Shown here: one piece after another, positions 51,945 through 60,224 of the stretch
How the letters are laid out: each line of letters starts with the position of its first letter
Position numbering within the stretch: the stretch's first letter is position 1
Assembly (NCBI GenBank): GCA_027483645.1
Contig: JAIXUD010000007.1
Coordinates: forward strand, 105,775 to 169,774
Direction: 5' to 3'
Length of the DNA stretch: 64,000 nt
From: Sphingobacteriales bacterium
Lineage (GTDB): Bacteria; Bacteroidota; Bacteroidia; Chitinophagales; CAIOSU01
Translations under genes and position numbers: made by a program
Notes under the pieces: generated by a model
Told to the model about the DNA's origin: nothing
The model's input: the letters and a program-made list of their open reading frames with translations, nothing else
Databases searched by the model: none

Positions 51945-51952
51945 TATCTTTA
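51945..51952 (+). promoter_or_regulatory. -7-like box next to start of AT-rich T9SS gene
   Basis: TATCTTTA, eight bases before the ATG at 51961, suggesting a leaderless or near-leaderless transcript. No TTG partner was seen. Confidence 0.3.
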
Positions 51953-51960
51953 TTGTGATA

Positions 51961-53070
51961 ATGATTTATACACACTTAAAATTTACTACAATTTTAAAAA
52001 CATCTATCAAATTATTGCTAGTCTTTCTTGTGACCTTAGCATTTTACCAAAATCTTAATGCGGGCGCTGACCATTGGACAAAGAACAGATGTGCAATTGT
52101 TGTAAAAAAATACAATGCTAGAGCCCACGTTAGTACCATAGTCCCACTATGTGTGTCTTCGAAAAGAAGTTGTAGCGGGATATCGGAGTATTCCCCAGCT
52201 TCCTGTTATAAGGGATGTGGCTATGGCCTAGCATACATTAGTCCAACGGTTAAGTACAAAAGCTCAGCAACATATTGTCGTGCTCACTGGGCTGGGCTAC
52301 CAAGACCAAATTTCTATGAAAATTGCGGTGCGATATTAGATTCAATAATTGAGGATACCATACCAAGTGGAGATCCAATGGCGCAAACAGAGTTCGTTGG
52401 CGATGAATACTCATTTCTCATTGATGATGACTTACACTTGATAACCTACAACACAAGCGGTTTCATGCGTGTCAAACATAATGAAAACCAATTTGCAGAG
52501 GTTCGATTTTACTACTGGCTTGACAATGGTGATCCTGATTTAGTAGATACAGAGCATGATATAGAAAATGACATCTGGTCTTTTACAATTAGAATTGATG
52601 AAAATTCTATTTTGGAAGGTGAAGAATTTCTTGAAGCAAATTCTTTGGATTATGATTTTTTTGAAGAAGATGGTTATACATACTTACTTATTGACGGTTT
52701 GCAGTTCAATGTTGAATATGATTCCAATATCGATCCTGAAGAATTAGTAGCTGGAAGTTCTACAGATGTGGGGGAAAAAGAAACATCGAAAACTGGCTCG
52801 TCAGGCAAAAAACCTGGAACAAAACATTCGGACTTTAAATTATATCCTAATCCTTCGACAAGTTTTATCAATGCTTCCTTCTTCAATCCTAACAAGGATG
52901 TCATTATCTTTAACTTAATAGACATAAATGGTAAGATAATTGAAAGTAAAACAGTTCATTCAATGATCGGCAATTTCAATACTCAGTTTGATCTATCAAA
53001 CCGTAATAATGGCATTTACTTTATTGCTATTGAAGGAGAAAATAGAGTGGAAAAATTGATTAAACAGTAG
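51961..53070 (+). CDS. T9SS cargo protein with Cys-rich N-domain and acidic middle domain
   Basis: 369-residue secreted protein, first of three surface genes. The signal peptide is about 1-34. The N-terminal 100 mature residues carry seven Cys (PLCVSSKRSCSG, ASCYKGCGYG). An acidic domain follows (about 120-245, many Asp/Glu, DDDLHLITYNTSG), then a Ser/Lys/Gly linker (near 265-285) and a C-terminal sorting domain (FKLYPNPSTSFINASF to VEKLIKQ, about 288-369). No known family is recognised outside the sorting domain. The DNA is visibly more AT-rich than its neighbours, with codons ending in A/T, hinting at transfer. I prefer the ATG at 51961; an in-frame GTG lies at 51955. Confidence 0.75.
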   Translation: MIYTHLKFTTILKTSIKLLLVFLVTLAFYQNLNAGADHWTKNRCAIVVKKYNARAHVSTIVPLCVSSKRSCSGISEYSPASCYKGCGYGLAYISPTVKYKSSATYCRAHWAGLPRPNFYENCGAILDSIIEDTIPSGDPMAQTEFVGDEYSFLIDDDLHLITYNTSGFMRVKHNENQFAEVRFYYWLDNGDPDLVDTEHDIENDIWSFTIRIDENSILEGEEFLEANSLDYDFFEEDGYTYLLIDGLQFNVEYDSNIDPEELVAGSSTDVGEKETSKTGSSGKKPGTKHSDFKLYPNPSTSFINASFFNPNKDVIIFNLIDINGKIIESKTVHSMIGNFNTQFDLSNRNNGIYFIAIEGENRVEKLIKQ

Positions 53071-53087
53071 CCTTAACCCACAATATT

Positions 53088-53125
53088 ATAGTGGCATGGC
53101 TATTTTGTTTTAGCCATGCCACTAT
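53088..53125 (+). terminator. Hairpin between T9SS gene and barrel gene
   Basis: ATAGTGGCATGGCTA / TAGCCATGCCACTAT, a perfect 15-bp stem with an 8-nt loop, followed by TTAATTTT. It lies 18 bp after the stop at 53070 and 14 bp before the next ATG, so it may be an attenuating terminator inside the cluster. Confidence 0.82.
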
Positions 53126-53138
53126 TTAATTTTACGCT

Positions 53139-53912
53139 ATGAAAGCTATTATTATTCAATTAACTATTTGTATATTATTCGGCCAACAATGCTATGCACA
53201 AAAAAGCACATGGCATGTTTCATTGGGCCCGATACTAGAAACCACCAAGTTGATTAATAGTGAGCGCGAAAATTTTGATAAGAATGAATTCAATCTACCC
53301 CTGATTCCATCATTAGGTATGCTTGTGGAGGCAGGTTGGCAAAGAAAGTCACTTGCCGCTAGGGTGAGTGTTGGTATCAAGACCAATAAAAGCACTTTTA
53401 GTCATAATGCTTCTTATAAAAACAATGGCAATTCTTATGAGTTTAAATCAAATTCGTCGGAATCCTTTCTTACCATCGAGCCTTTGTTGACGGTGGGATA
53501 CTTGCATGAACTTAAAAAAGGTAGAGATATGTTCTTTGGTGCTGGGTTAGGTATAGCTTACAACAGTAAAAATAAAAGTGGTTCCGGAATAGAATTGAGG
53601 AGCACTGCTGACGATACTGTTTCTTATCAATCATACGAACTTAGCCCTGAGTTTCAAACCACTATCAATCCCATAATTGGGCTCACAATAGAATATTATC
53701 ACCTATTCCGTTCACAAAAAGTAGGTATGGCCTTTGGTCTACAAAATAAATGGGGCCTTACCCCGCTAATTACCCCTGCTCGCCAGTATGTGGCTAGCTT
53801 TATATACCCAGGTAATATTGAGAATTATGAGGCTAGGTGGGCAGGTCACATTACCAATATCAGTTTTTACCTGCAAATCAGGTTTAACTTCACAAAAAAA
53901 GATGCATCGTGA
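53139..53912 (+). CDS. Outer-membrane beta-barrel protein, first of a pair
   Basis: 257-residue exported protein: signal peptide 1-20 (cleavage before QKSTW) and repeated amphipathic strands (WHVSLGPILETTKL, MLVEAGWQRKSLAARVSVGI, FLTIEPLLTVGYLHELKKG, MFFGAGLGIAYNSKN) ending in NISFYLQIRFNF, a typical barrel terminus followed by TKKDAS. It belongs to the general 'outer membrane beta-barrel' class, with no finer family recognised. Base composition is AT-rich, like the upstream gene. Its stop overlaps the GTG start of the second barrel by four bases (GTGA), implying coupled translation. Confidence 0.72.
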   Translation: MKAIIIQLTICILFGQQCYAQKSTWHVSLGPILETTKLINSERENFDKNEFNLPLIPSLGMLVEAGWQRKSLAARVSVGIKTNKSTFSHNASYKNNGNSYEFKSNSSESFLTIEPLLTVGYLHELKKGRDMFFGAGLGIAYNSKNKSGSGIELRSTADDTVSYQSYELSPEFQTTINPIIGLTIEYYHLFRSQKVGMAFGLQNKWGLTPLITPARQYVASFIYPGNIENYEARWAGHITNISFYLQIRFNFTKKDAS

Positions 53913-54628
53913 AGGCTTGGCTTTTGTGCATATGGTTGTTTGCAGTCTGTAGCCCAGCATGGGCGCAAAACTTTGTTTGGGGGGCAAAAACTGGTATTGC
54001 TATAAATAGATTGCTGCCAAACAAGCTTTCATCACGAGGCGAGTATATTACTTATCGTGCCAGTGCCGCGCCGCTTTTTGGACTGTATGGCTACTACAAA
54101 CCTACTAAAAGCAACTTTGACCTGATGTTCGGGCCAACTATCACCCGCACCGGCATCCGTATTCGACATTATATTAATCCTTCTCAGGAAGCTTACTTTG
54201 AGCGCCGTTATGCGTCGTTCCAGTTTGATGTAAATAGCGGTATCCGCTTTGAGCAATTACCCGTAGTCATCTTTCGACCGTATATAGGTGTAAAAATGGC
54301 ATTTGATATGTACACCTCCACTGGCAGCGGCGTAAACACTTTTACCGGCAACGCGCCTAACAATTATTATTACGACGATAAAGATGGCAAAGAACTGCTC
54401 ATCTATCCCTACATTACCCTAGGGATAGATATGACACTTAAAATGAAGAAAAAACTGCGATTAGCCATTATGCTCGAATATAATTATGCCCCCAGCAAAT
54501 TTTACCTTAGGCCAATAGATTATACCATATTGTTAAACCAAGCCGAATTGCCAATTAGCGGATCAAACTCTTATGTAGGCGTTATGGTGCGATGGTTTTG
54601 GGTAAAGGCTTCTGCTCCAGCTAACTAA
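53909..54628 (+). CDS. Outer-membrane beta-barrel protein, second of a pair
   Basis: 239-residue exported protein starting at a GTG that overlaps the previous stop (GTGA). The signal peptide is 1-19 (cleavage after AWA). Barrel-like strands are FVWGAKTGIAINRLL, APLFGLYGYYKPTKS, ASFQFDVNSGIRFEQL, FRPYIGVKMAFDMY, YPYITLGIDMTLKMKKK, RLAIMLEYNYAPS and the terminal YVGVMVRWFWVK. The layout is similar to the preceding protein though sequence similarity is low. Base composition moves back toward that of the genome. The two barrels may be a functional pair with the T9SS protein upstream. Confidence 0.72.
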   Translation: MKAWLLCIWLFAVCSPAWAQNFVWGAKTGIAINRLLPNKLSSRGEYITYRASAAPLFGLYGYYKPTKSNFDLMFGPTITRTGIRIRHYINPSQEAYFERRYASFQFDVNSGIRFEQLPVVIFRPYIGVKMAFDMYTSTGSGVNTFTGNAPNNYYYDDKDGKELLIYPYITLGIDMTLKMKKKLRLAIMLEYNYAPSKFYLRPIDYTILLNQAELPISGSNSYVGVMVRWFWVKASAPAN

Positions 54629-54752
54629 AATATATCCTACAATCAAACCTTTGCAATGTAGCAAACATAATTTGGTACTTCCTCTACCAACATCACCCAC
54701 CAAAGCAAGTCCGAAAAACCCCATCCGTACCTCTCCACAAAAAGGAAAAGCC

Positions 54753-54760
54753 TATTTTTA
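54753..54760 (+). promoter_or_regulatory. -7-like box before the 448-residue gene
   Basis: TATTTTTA, seven of eight to TAnnTTTG, 27 bp before the ATG at 54788. Confidence 0.3.
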
Positions 54761-54787
54761 CGCCCTAACTAGCACAAAAGGACCACC

Positions 54788-56134
54788 ATGGCGGAAACTA
54801 GAAAACGCATATACCACTATATATACGATGAGCAAGTAGCGCAATCGGAGCGAAACCATGAAGGTACGGTGCAGCATTCGTTTCAGTTTAAAACGAAAAG
54901 CTTCGAGATAGAGTCGGAAGATTTGTTCGATGAGGAGATTCAGCTTTTTGCCTTCCCGATACATTACTTGCACCATATCGATAGCATCCTTCGCACGTTC
55001 GGCTTCCGCGAAGACCCTTTTTACTTCTTCCACCAGTGTAAGGAGGTATTACAGGCTCCGGAGCGACACATTGATGACAAGGGCAACGGCAAGTTGAGCT
55101 TACAGGCGCATTTTCACCATTTCCCGTTTTCGGTAAGCTCCATTAACGATACCGCCATTGTAGTGGTGGGCCTTAACGTAAAGCCCGGCCAACCCGAAGG
55201 TAAACCAAAGGACTACTGGCTTACGGGCTATATACACGCCAACCGCTTTACCTTTCAGCCACCGGGCGAGCCCGAAAAGTGGAGCGGCTACTACTACAAC
55301 ATGCTGCGCATAAGCGAGCGCAGGGTAAATGGCGAGGAGGTATACCGCCGCAAGAAGATGTTTACCATGTTCTTCGCTATCCTCAACGACTTGGTGGTGC
55401 AGAACAATGTACACTTCATCTATGCCAGCATGGGCCGTGAAAATGTGGCCATTAAAGAGGCCCTGCACCGCAGCTCGAAACAGCACGGAAGGCACTATGA
55501 GCGCATACCGTTCCGCATTTTTAGCAAATTCAACAAGTTTTGGGGCAAGCGCAAGTACGAGAAGCAATTAGTTAATATTACCCACGACGAGGTGGCCCTA
55601 AAGAAGATGTATAAACTGGTACACGAGCGCATGAGCCATTACCTGTTTTATCACCACATCGATGAAGCCGTGTTCCTAAATATGGTGCGGCAGATAGCGG
55701 AGTATAGCAAGAGCAGCGGTGTGTGGATGACTACCGATGAGCAGGGCAACATTAAAGCCGCCACCATCGCCATCAACCTAGGCGACTACTTCAAAATGGA
55801 TATCGACAATGCAAAAGGCATCCTTAAAATCGTGCAGTGGCTTCAGCTATTCCACCGTTTTCTATACTTTACCATGACGGTGGGCGATGTAAACGAAGTG
55901 GACAAGCTTTACCGTGCTTTGGCCAGCTACTACCAGCGCAACCACAGCGTGCAGATGGCCTTCCTACCATCATGGGAAGCCGACCCATACCTAAAGGTGA
56001 AGAAGAGCATGTTGGTGGATGAGTATATCTACTTTCTAATTGCGGACAAGCCCGAAGAGCTGGAGCGCTTTAAACAGATAAGCAAAGCCGGCGGCGAACA
56101 CTTGAACCTGTTTATCGACCAGCCGATAATTTGA
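54788..56134 (+). CDS. Unrecognised 448-residue cytosolic protein
   Basis: I do not recognise this family. It has no signal peptide or membrane helix. The composition is rich in His, Tyr and Phe, with charged helices (IHYLHHIDSILRTFGFRED, LVHERMSHYLFYHHIDEAVF). Strand-like segments DTAIVVVGLNVKPG and WLTGYIHANRFTF are followed by FAILNDLVVQNNVHFIYASM and a late segment with AATIAINLGDYFKMD and QWLQLFHRFLYFTMTVGD. The second half, with alternating helix and strand and a GNAT-like flow, could be an acyltransferase-type fold, but no acetyl-CoA motif is convincing. Codon use is typical of the genome, so it is probably an old, conserved gene. It is monocistronic. Confidence 0.75.
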   Translation: MAETRKRIYHYIYDEQVAQSERNHEGTVQHSFQFKTKSFEIESEDLFDEEIQLFAFPIHYLHHIDSILRTFGFREDPFYFFHQCKEVLQAPERHIDDKGNGKLSLQAHFHHFPFSVSSINDTAIVVVGLNVKPGQPEGKPKDYWLTGYIHANRFTFQPPGEPEKWSGYYYNMLRISERRVNGEEVYRRKKMFTMFFAILNDLVVQNNVHFIYASMGRENVAIKEALHRSSKQHGRHYERIPFRIFSKFNKFWGKRKYEKQLVNITHDEVALKKMYKLVHERMSHYLFYHHIDEAVFLNMVRQIAEYSKSSGVWMTTDEQGNIKAATIAINLGDYFKMDIDNAKGILKIVQWLQLFHRFLYFTMTVGDVNEVDKLYRALASYYQRNHSVQMAFLPSWEADPYLKVKKSMLVDEYIYFLIADKPEELERFKQISKAGGEHLNLFIDQPII

Positions 56135-56204
56135 TGTCAACGATAACTCGTTCCTAGTAAAATTGAGTGGTAGCTGAGATAGAAAAACCTTTATTTGGCA
56201 CCTG

Positions 56205-57224
56205 CTACTCCCCTATCGAATACACCCCGCCGGCCTTGGGCAGTATCATTATCGTATTGCTATCCTTAATGGTTTGCAGATACTGGTAGTTGGCTACCAC
56301 CTTAGCCTTTGGTACCGATTTCAGCGGCTCGCTAGGCTTACGGAAGAAGTTTTCATAGTGTGTGCAAAATACCACTGGTGCTTTGCAATGCTTGATCACC
56401 GTTTCGGCATAGTCGGTTTCCTTTCCTTTTACTGCTTGCGAAATCAATACAACATCTACACCCTTTTCGCTCAGCATTTCTTTGGGAAACAGCCCCACAT
56501 TGCCATGAGCAGAAGATGACTGCGAAAAGATGCGGTAAACCGGCTTTCCCTCTTCCATAAAATCAATTACAAAGGACAACGAAAGCCCTTGTTTCCAGTT
56601 ACGCCCCTTCACGGGTATTTTCTCCAAATCTTCGGTATAGGGCCCAGGGTATAATTTAATGCCGAAGATGTGTGGTGGGTGGTCGCTTACAAACGGCATC
56701 ATACGAACACTACTATCAGTGCTATATATCCATTGGCCCATGGTCGAGTCCGTACCTACTAAATTATTCAAAGGCAATACTGGCTGCACGGGCTTGGCAG
56801 CAGCCATAATATGGGCCATGGTACTGCTGCCGGTAAGCAAAGCATCTTTAGGCATGGAGGGCAGCAATGGCGGCAAATCCATCAGGTGGTCGTAGTGGGC
56901 ATGGCTGATGGTTACCAGCTTTACTTGAGCGAGGTCTTGTTGATTGAAGGCCTTGGTAATGGCTTCGATATCGGGGTAAATTTTACCAAAAGCCACTTTC
57001 CTGAATGGCGGATTGCTTACAAAAGGATCAGTAAGTATCACACTATTACCATAGCGGATTACAAAACTGGTAACGCCATTAAATTGGATGTGTAAAAGTT
57101 GGGTAGCACTGGTAGCAGTGGGCAGCTTGCCACCCTCATGTAATAACTCTTGCGGGATGTACGAGCCACAGCCCGCCAGTAAAAACACCAGCCAAACAAG
57201 TATAGCTGGGCCTGCCTTTATCAC
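56205..57224 (-). CDS. MBL-fold metallohydrolase lipoprotein (UlaG-like)
   Basis: 339-residue lipoprotein (VFLLAGC, Cys near 19) with a metallo-beta-lactamase fold. The first strand has LLHIQFNGVTSFVIRYGNS and ILTDPFVSNPP, and the metal motif is SHAHYDHLMDLP (HxHxDH, near 109-114). Later ligands are likely FVSDHPPHIFG (near 178) and VVFCTHYENFF (near 292). The pattern resembles UlaG/YcbL-like or NAPE-PLD-like hydrolases acting on lactones or phosphodiesters. The GTG start at 57224 overlaps the stop of the upstream gene (GTGA), so the two form an operon. The substrate is unknown. Confidence 0.85.
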   Translation of the reverse strand: MIKAGPAILVWLVFLLAGCGSYIPQELLHEGGKLPTATSATQLLHIQFNGVTSFVIRYGNSVILTDPFVSNPPFRKVAFGKIYPDIEAITKAFNQQDLAQVKLVTISHAHYDHLMDLPPLLPSMPKDALLTGSSTMAHIMAAAKPVQPVLPLNNLVGTDSTMGQWIYSTDSSVRMMPFVSDHPPHIFGIKLYPGPYTEDLEKIPVKGRNWKQGLSLSFVIDFMEEGKPVYRIFSQSSSAHGNVGLFPKEMLSEKGVDVVLISQAVKGKETDYAETVIKHCKAPVVFCTHYENFFRKPSEPLKSVPKAKVVANYQYLQTIKDSNTIMILPKAGGVYSIGE

Positions 57225-57907
57225 TTAACTTGCAAAGATTTTTGCACGGCGGTACTACCATCACCATAACCTTCGTAGCTAAATTCTGATGCGGCTACCG
57301 GACCAGGCTTTACACTAGTAATGGTTTGCGAAAACAACACCTTACCATCAGCACCGCGGCTGATGATGCTTAAAGGCAGGCCGGTAATATTATTAGCTGC
57401 CAAAGTAGCAAACACACTGTTCTTCTGAATCAATGCTGGGAAATCATTGGCATTTAAGCTTACCTGGTTGGTAACGAATACGGTAGCCGAACCTTCTGCC
57501 GACTCCACGGTATACTTCTTGCAATCGAAACCAGCGATGGTGCTAGCACCATCCACCACCGTAACTATCACATTGCGCAAGGCTGGCGCGACTGGTTTAG
57601 CTTCAGTAAAGGGCGTTACAAACATCACCTTCTCACCACCAATTTCGGTAAGTATGCGTATGCTCGATTCGTTTTTAAGCATCAATACCGTATAGTTGAA
57701 GGCAATACCATTGGCCGTACCGTTAAGCACCAGCTTATGGTTGCCGCCCGAGGTTATCCAACGCACAACCGATTCTTCTTGTATGGCAGGGTTGGTAGCG
57801 GTAAGCGTAATTTCGCCGGTAAAGCTTTGCGCTGTTGCACCATGCGCTAGCAGTGCAAAGCAAGCAATGGGCAGAAAGGTTGCAATATAGTGTATGAAGC
57901 GATTCAT
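57221..57907 (-). CDS. Exported DUF4412-like protein
   Basis: 228-residue secreted protein: signal peptide 1-26 (cleavage after GATA). The mature part is a beta-rich barrel or half-barrel with SFTGEITLTATNP, WITSGGNHKLVLNG, YTVLMLKNESSIRILTE, the typical GFDCKKYTVESAEGSATVFV (near 125) and QTITSVKPGPV. This order recalls the DUF4412/DUF3108-like lipocalin-type proteins of Bacteroidota. I start at the ATG at 57907. It is translationally coupled to the MBL-fold lipoprotein and lies 52 bp downstream of the Gly-rich secreted protein on the same strand. Confidence 0.7.
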   Translation of the reverse strand: MNRFIHYIATFLPIACFALLAHGATAQSFTGEITLTATNPAIQEESVVRWITSGGNHKLVLNGTANGIAFNYTVLMLKNESSIRILTEIGGEKVMFVTPFTEAKPVAPALRNVIVTVVDGASTIAGFDCKKYTVESAEGSATVFVTNQVSLNANDFPALIQKNSVFATLAANNITGLPLSIISRGADGKVLFSQTITSVKPGPVAASEFSYEGYGDGSTAVQKSLQVK

Positions 57908-57959
57908 TGTTATGTCCATAGCCCATGGCGGGTTGCCACGGTGGTTAAGAGATAAATTG

Positions 57960-59441
57960 TTAGTTGCCTACAGGGCCCTTTAAGAATGAGGTATTGTAGT
58001 TGTTATCGGGTATGTTTACCGCATTACCATTGCGCTTAATGGCGTTGCCTGCATTAGGGGCTGGGGCAATAGGCACTGGTATAGGCACGTTAAAGTTGGT
58101 AAGTACAGGCAAGGTAACAGGCCCTATAAACGGAATGCTAACCACCACTGAGATGCTAAGGGTAACTTGGAACACGCCCGTATTACCAGGATAGCCATAC
58201 TCACCGCCGTCACCGCCTTTTGCATTAGGGTTGATGCTTATGGATACTACGCTTTGATTAATGTTGATTGGCACAATGAGCAAACCACCTTGGCCCGCAA
58301 CGGCAAACTGCCCCGCCGATGCATTAGTGCCTGGGTCATAAAAACTTAAACCCAACAAATTTGGGATATTACCACCAGTACCCTTTTCGGCACCTCCGCC
58401 GCCGCCAGCACCTATCAATATGCCCAATGCTGGCAAGCCCAGTGGCAATTGGAACGAAAGCGAAAACGCCATAGCGTTGCCACCGCCACCACCGCCGTAA
58501 ATATTAAAGTTGTTCTGCACGGTAGCATCTACAGTTAAAAACACTGCATGACCACCAGCTGCACCCCTTTCCGATAACCCTTGCACAGGATCTAAAGCGA
58601 TACCACCGTTGCCGCCACGCCCTAATATGTTACCATTGTTTACCAAAGCAAAGGACGAACCCGCAGGAATACCTCCAGTAGTAAATGCTGGCAAGTTTGA
58701 GGAAACACTAGTAATATCAACCCCAGGAAAAACAGTTGCCACTACACATACAGGTTGGTTGGTAGGAGCATTAGGATAGGTAGCATATAATGCTGTTGCT
58801 AAGTCAAAATTGTTTTGGCTATTGGTTACATCAACAATGTAGCAAGGGGTAAGGGTAAGCGCATAGATGAAATTGATAGTGGTAGCACCGCACAATGCTT
58901 GCAAAATAATGGGATATGTGCCCGCAGGTACAAATTGGGTAGCCTTTACGGTAACGGTAATAACGCCGCTCGACAGCCTGGGGTTTGGGTTGAAAGATAC
59001 TGTAACACCTTGTGGTAAAGTACCCACCACAGCCAAGGCAATGTTTTGTGGGTTGCCATTGGTTTGGGTAAAGGTAAACTGAAACGTGGTAGAATCGGTT
59101 TGTACCCGGTCGATGGTATCGCCATTGCTGCTACTGGTCATGGTAAAGTAGCAATCGTTACAATTGGCTTGGTATGAGCTCAACCAACACACGCCGTTGT
59201 AGTACTGTACGGCACTATCGGTGGTATTGTAAATAATCAAACCCTCCGCAGGGCTAAAGATGGAGTCGCGCTGGGTAGTGGTAAGTGTTGGAGGCAAAAA
59301 GCCCAAGCTATCCGACTCCAAGTGCAACAGGGCGCTGGTATCGGGTACTAGTATGTTTACACCTACACGCTGAGCCAAAACGGAAGTACTGGTAAGCGCT
59401 AAAAGCATCACTACCGCAAGTGCCTGTATATACTTTTTCAT
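57960..59441 (-). CDS. Secreted Gly-rich tail-fibre-like protein
   Basis: 493-residue exported protein (signal peptide 1-23). The opening module, LLHLESDSLGFLPPTLTTTQ and GLIIYNTTDSAVQYYNGVCW, is a receptor-binding or tail-fibre-like domain found in many Bacteroidota surface proteins. A Cys-containing Ig-like domain (about 90-200) follows. The second half has a poly-glycine region with GRGGNGG, GAAGGHA, YGGGGGGN, GAGGGGG and GGDGGEYG turns separated by hydrophobic strands (about 275-430). Such an arrangement resembles the polyglycine sandwich of phage gp38-type adhesins. There is no T9SS sorting domain at the C-terminus. It is probably a surface adhesin. Confidence 0.75.
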   Translation of the reverse strand: MKKYIQALAVVMLLALTSTSVLAQRVGVNILVPDTSALLHLESDSLGFLPPTLTTTQRDSIFSPAEGLIIYNTTDSAVQYYNGVCWLSSYQANCNDCYFTMTSSSNGDTIDRVQTDSTTFQFTFTQTNGNPQNIALAVVGTLPQGVTVSFNPNPRLSSGVITVTVKATQFVPAGTYPIILQALCGATTINFIYALTLTPCYIVDVTNSQNNFDLATALYATYPNAPTNQPVCVVATVFPGVDITSVSSNLPAFTTGGIPAGSSFALVNNGNILGRGGNGGIALDPVQGLSERGAAGGHAVFLTVDATVQNNFNIYGGGGGGNAMAFSLSFQLPLGLPALGILIGAGGGGGAEKGTGGNIPNLLGLSFYDPGTNASAGQFAVAGQGGLLIVPININQSVVSISINPNAKGGDGGEYGYPGNTGVFQVTLSISVVVSIPFIGPVTLPVLTNFNVPIPVPIAPAPNAGNAIKRNGNAVNIPDNNYNTSFLKGPVGN

Positions 59442-59794
59442 GTTTGCAATCTATTAAAACCCAATCAATGTACTAAGATAACCAACCTTATTGGTTTTTA
59501 AGACAAAATTTAAGGCGAATTGGTTGCCAGCCGTAAGAAACTGCTTATTTATGGTTTCGGCCGATAATGATTAGCCCCACCGAGAGCAAAATAGTTTCGT
59601 GATGAACGACTTCAATATCAAAACTTTCTAGGTATATCCTTAGGTTTTGGGCGTATAAACTGCCTAAACTCCAATGCCTCGTACAGGTTAATCAAGCGGT
59701 ACGAAAGACTGCGCCAAATGGGATTGGCGGGTAAAAAGTCTGAAAATAGTAGGAGGTTTAAGAACAGTTATTTACAGCAAATCGATAAACAAGC
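59442..59794. other. Intergenic stretch without recognisable features
   Basis: 353 bp between two minus-strand genes. TATCTTAG-like sequence near 59475 could be a weak -7 box for the Gly-rich gene. I see no hairpin, array, ORF with family resemblance or RNA gene. Confidence 0.45.
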
Positions 59795-60205
59795 CTATTG
59801 GCCGTAGTACAATTTTTCAAAACTATCAGCACTAATAATTTGCTCCCTCCAAGTCGCGGTAAAAGCAGCATCATGCACCGGGATTTCTGCCACCTTATCC
59901 AACATATAAGCTTTCATTTCTGCTAATGTCATTTTCTCGCCAGTGGCAGTAAAAAGCATCTTGGCTTTAGCCATAAGAGGCACCAAAGCGCGCCATTTAG
60001 ACATGCTTTCCTTACCCGAAAGTATGAAAATATTTCCCTGGCTATCAATCCACCGCGTGCCCATATCTTCCTTCAAAAACTTCTTGTTACTGTTTCCATA
60101 ATAATAGTGATCTTCAACAAAAATCGAATCTAGGAAGATGCTATCCCAAGAGCCAAAGCTCAAGTTGAATATTGGGAATATAGGCATTTGGCTTTCTTCA
60201 CTCAT
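59795..60205 (-). CDS. Hypothetical protein next to lpxB
   Basis: 136-residue soluble protein that I do not recognise. It has Phe/Asp/Ser-rich strand-like segments (FPIFNLSFGSWDSIFLDSIF), a Tyr run (DHYYYGNSNKKFL), GNIFILSGKESMSKWR and helices (MTLAEMKAYMLDKVAEIPV) ending in SFEKLYYGQ. No signal or membrane segment was seen. I use the ATG at 60205 (MSEES); an in-frame ATG at 60187 is also possible. It lies 19 bp after the lpxB stop on the same strand and may be cotranscribed. Confidence 0.6.
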   Translation of the reverse strand: MSEESQMPIFPIFNLSFGSWDSIFLDSIFVEDHYYYGNSNKKFLKEDMGTRWIDSQGNIFILSGKESMSKWRALVPLMAKAKMLFTATGEKMTLAEMKAYMLDKVAEIPVHDAAFTATWREQIISADSFEKLYYGQ

Positions 60206-60224
60206 TGCTACCAATTTATAGCTT

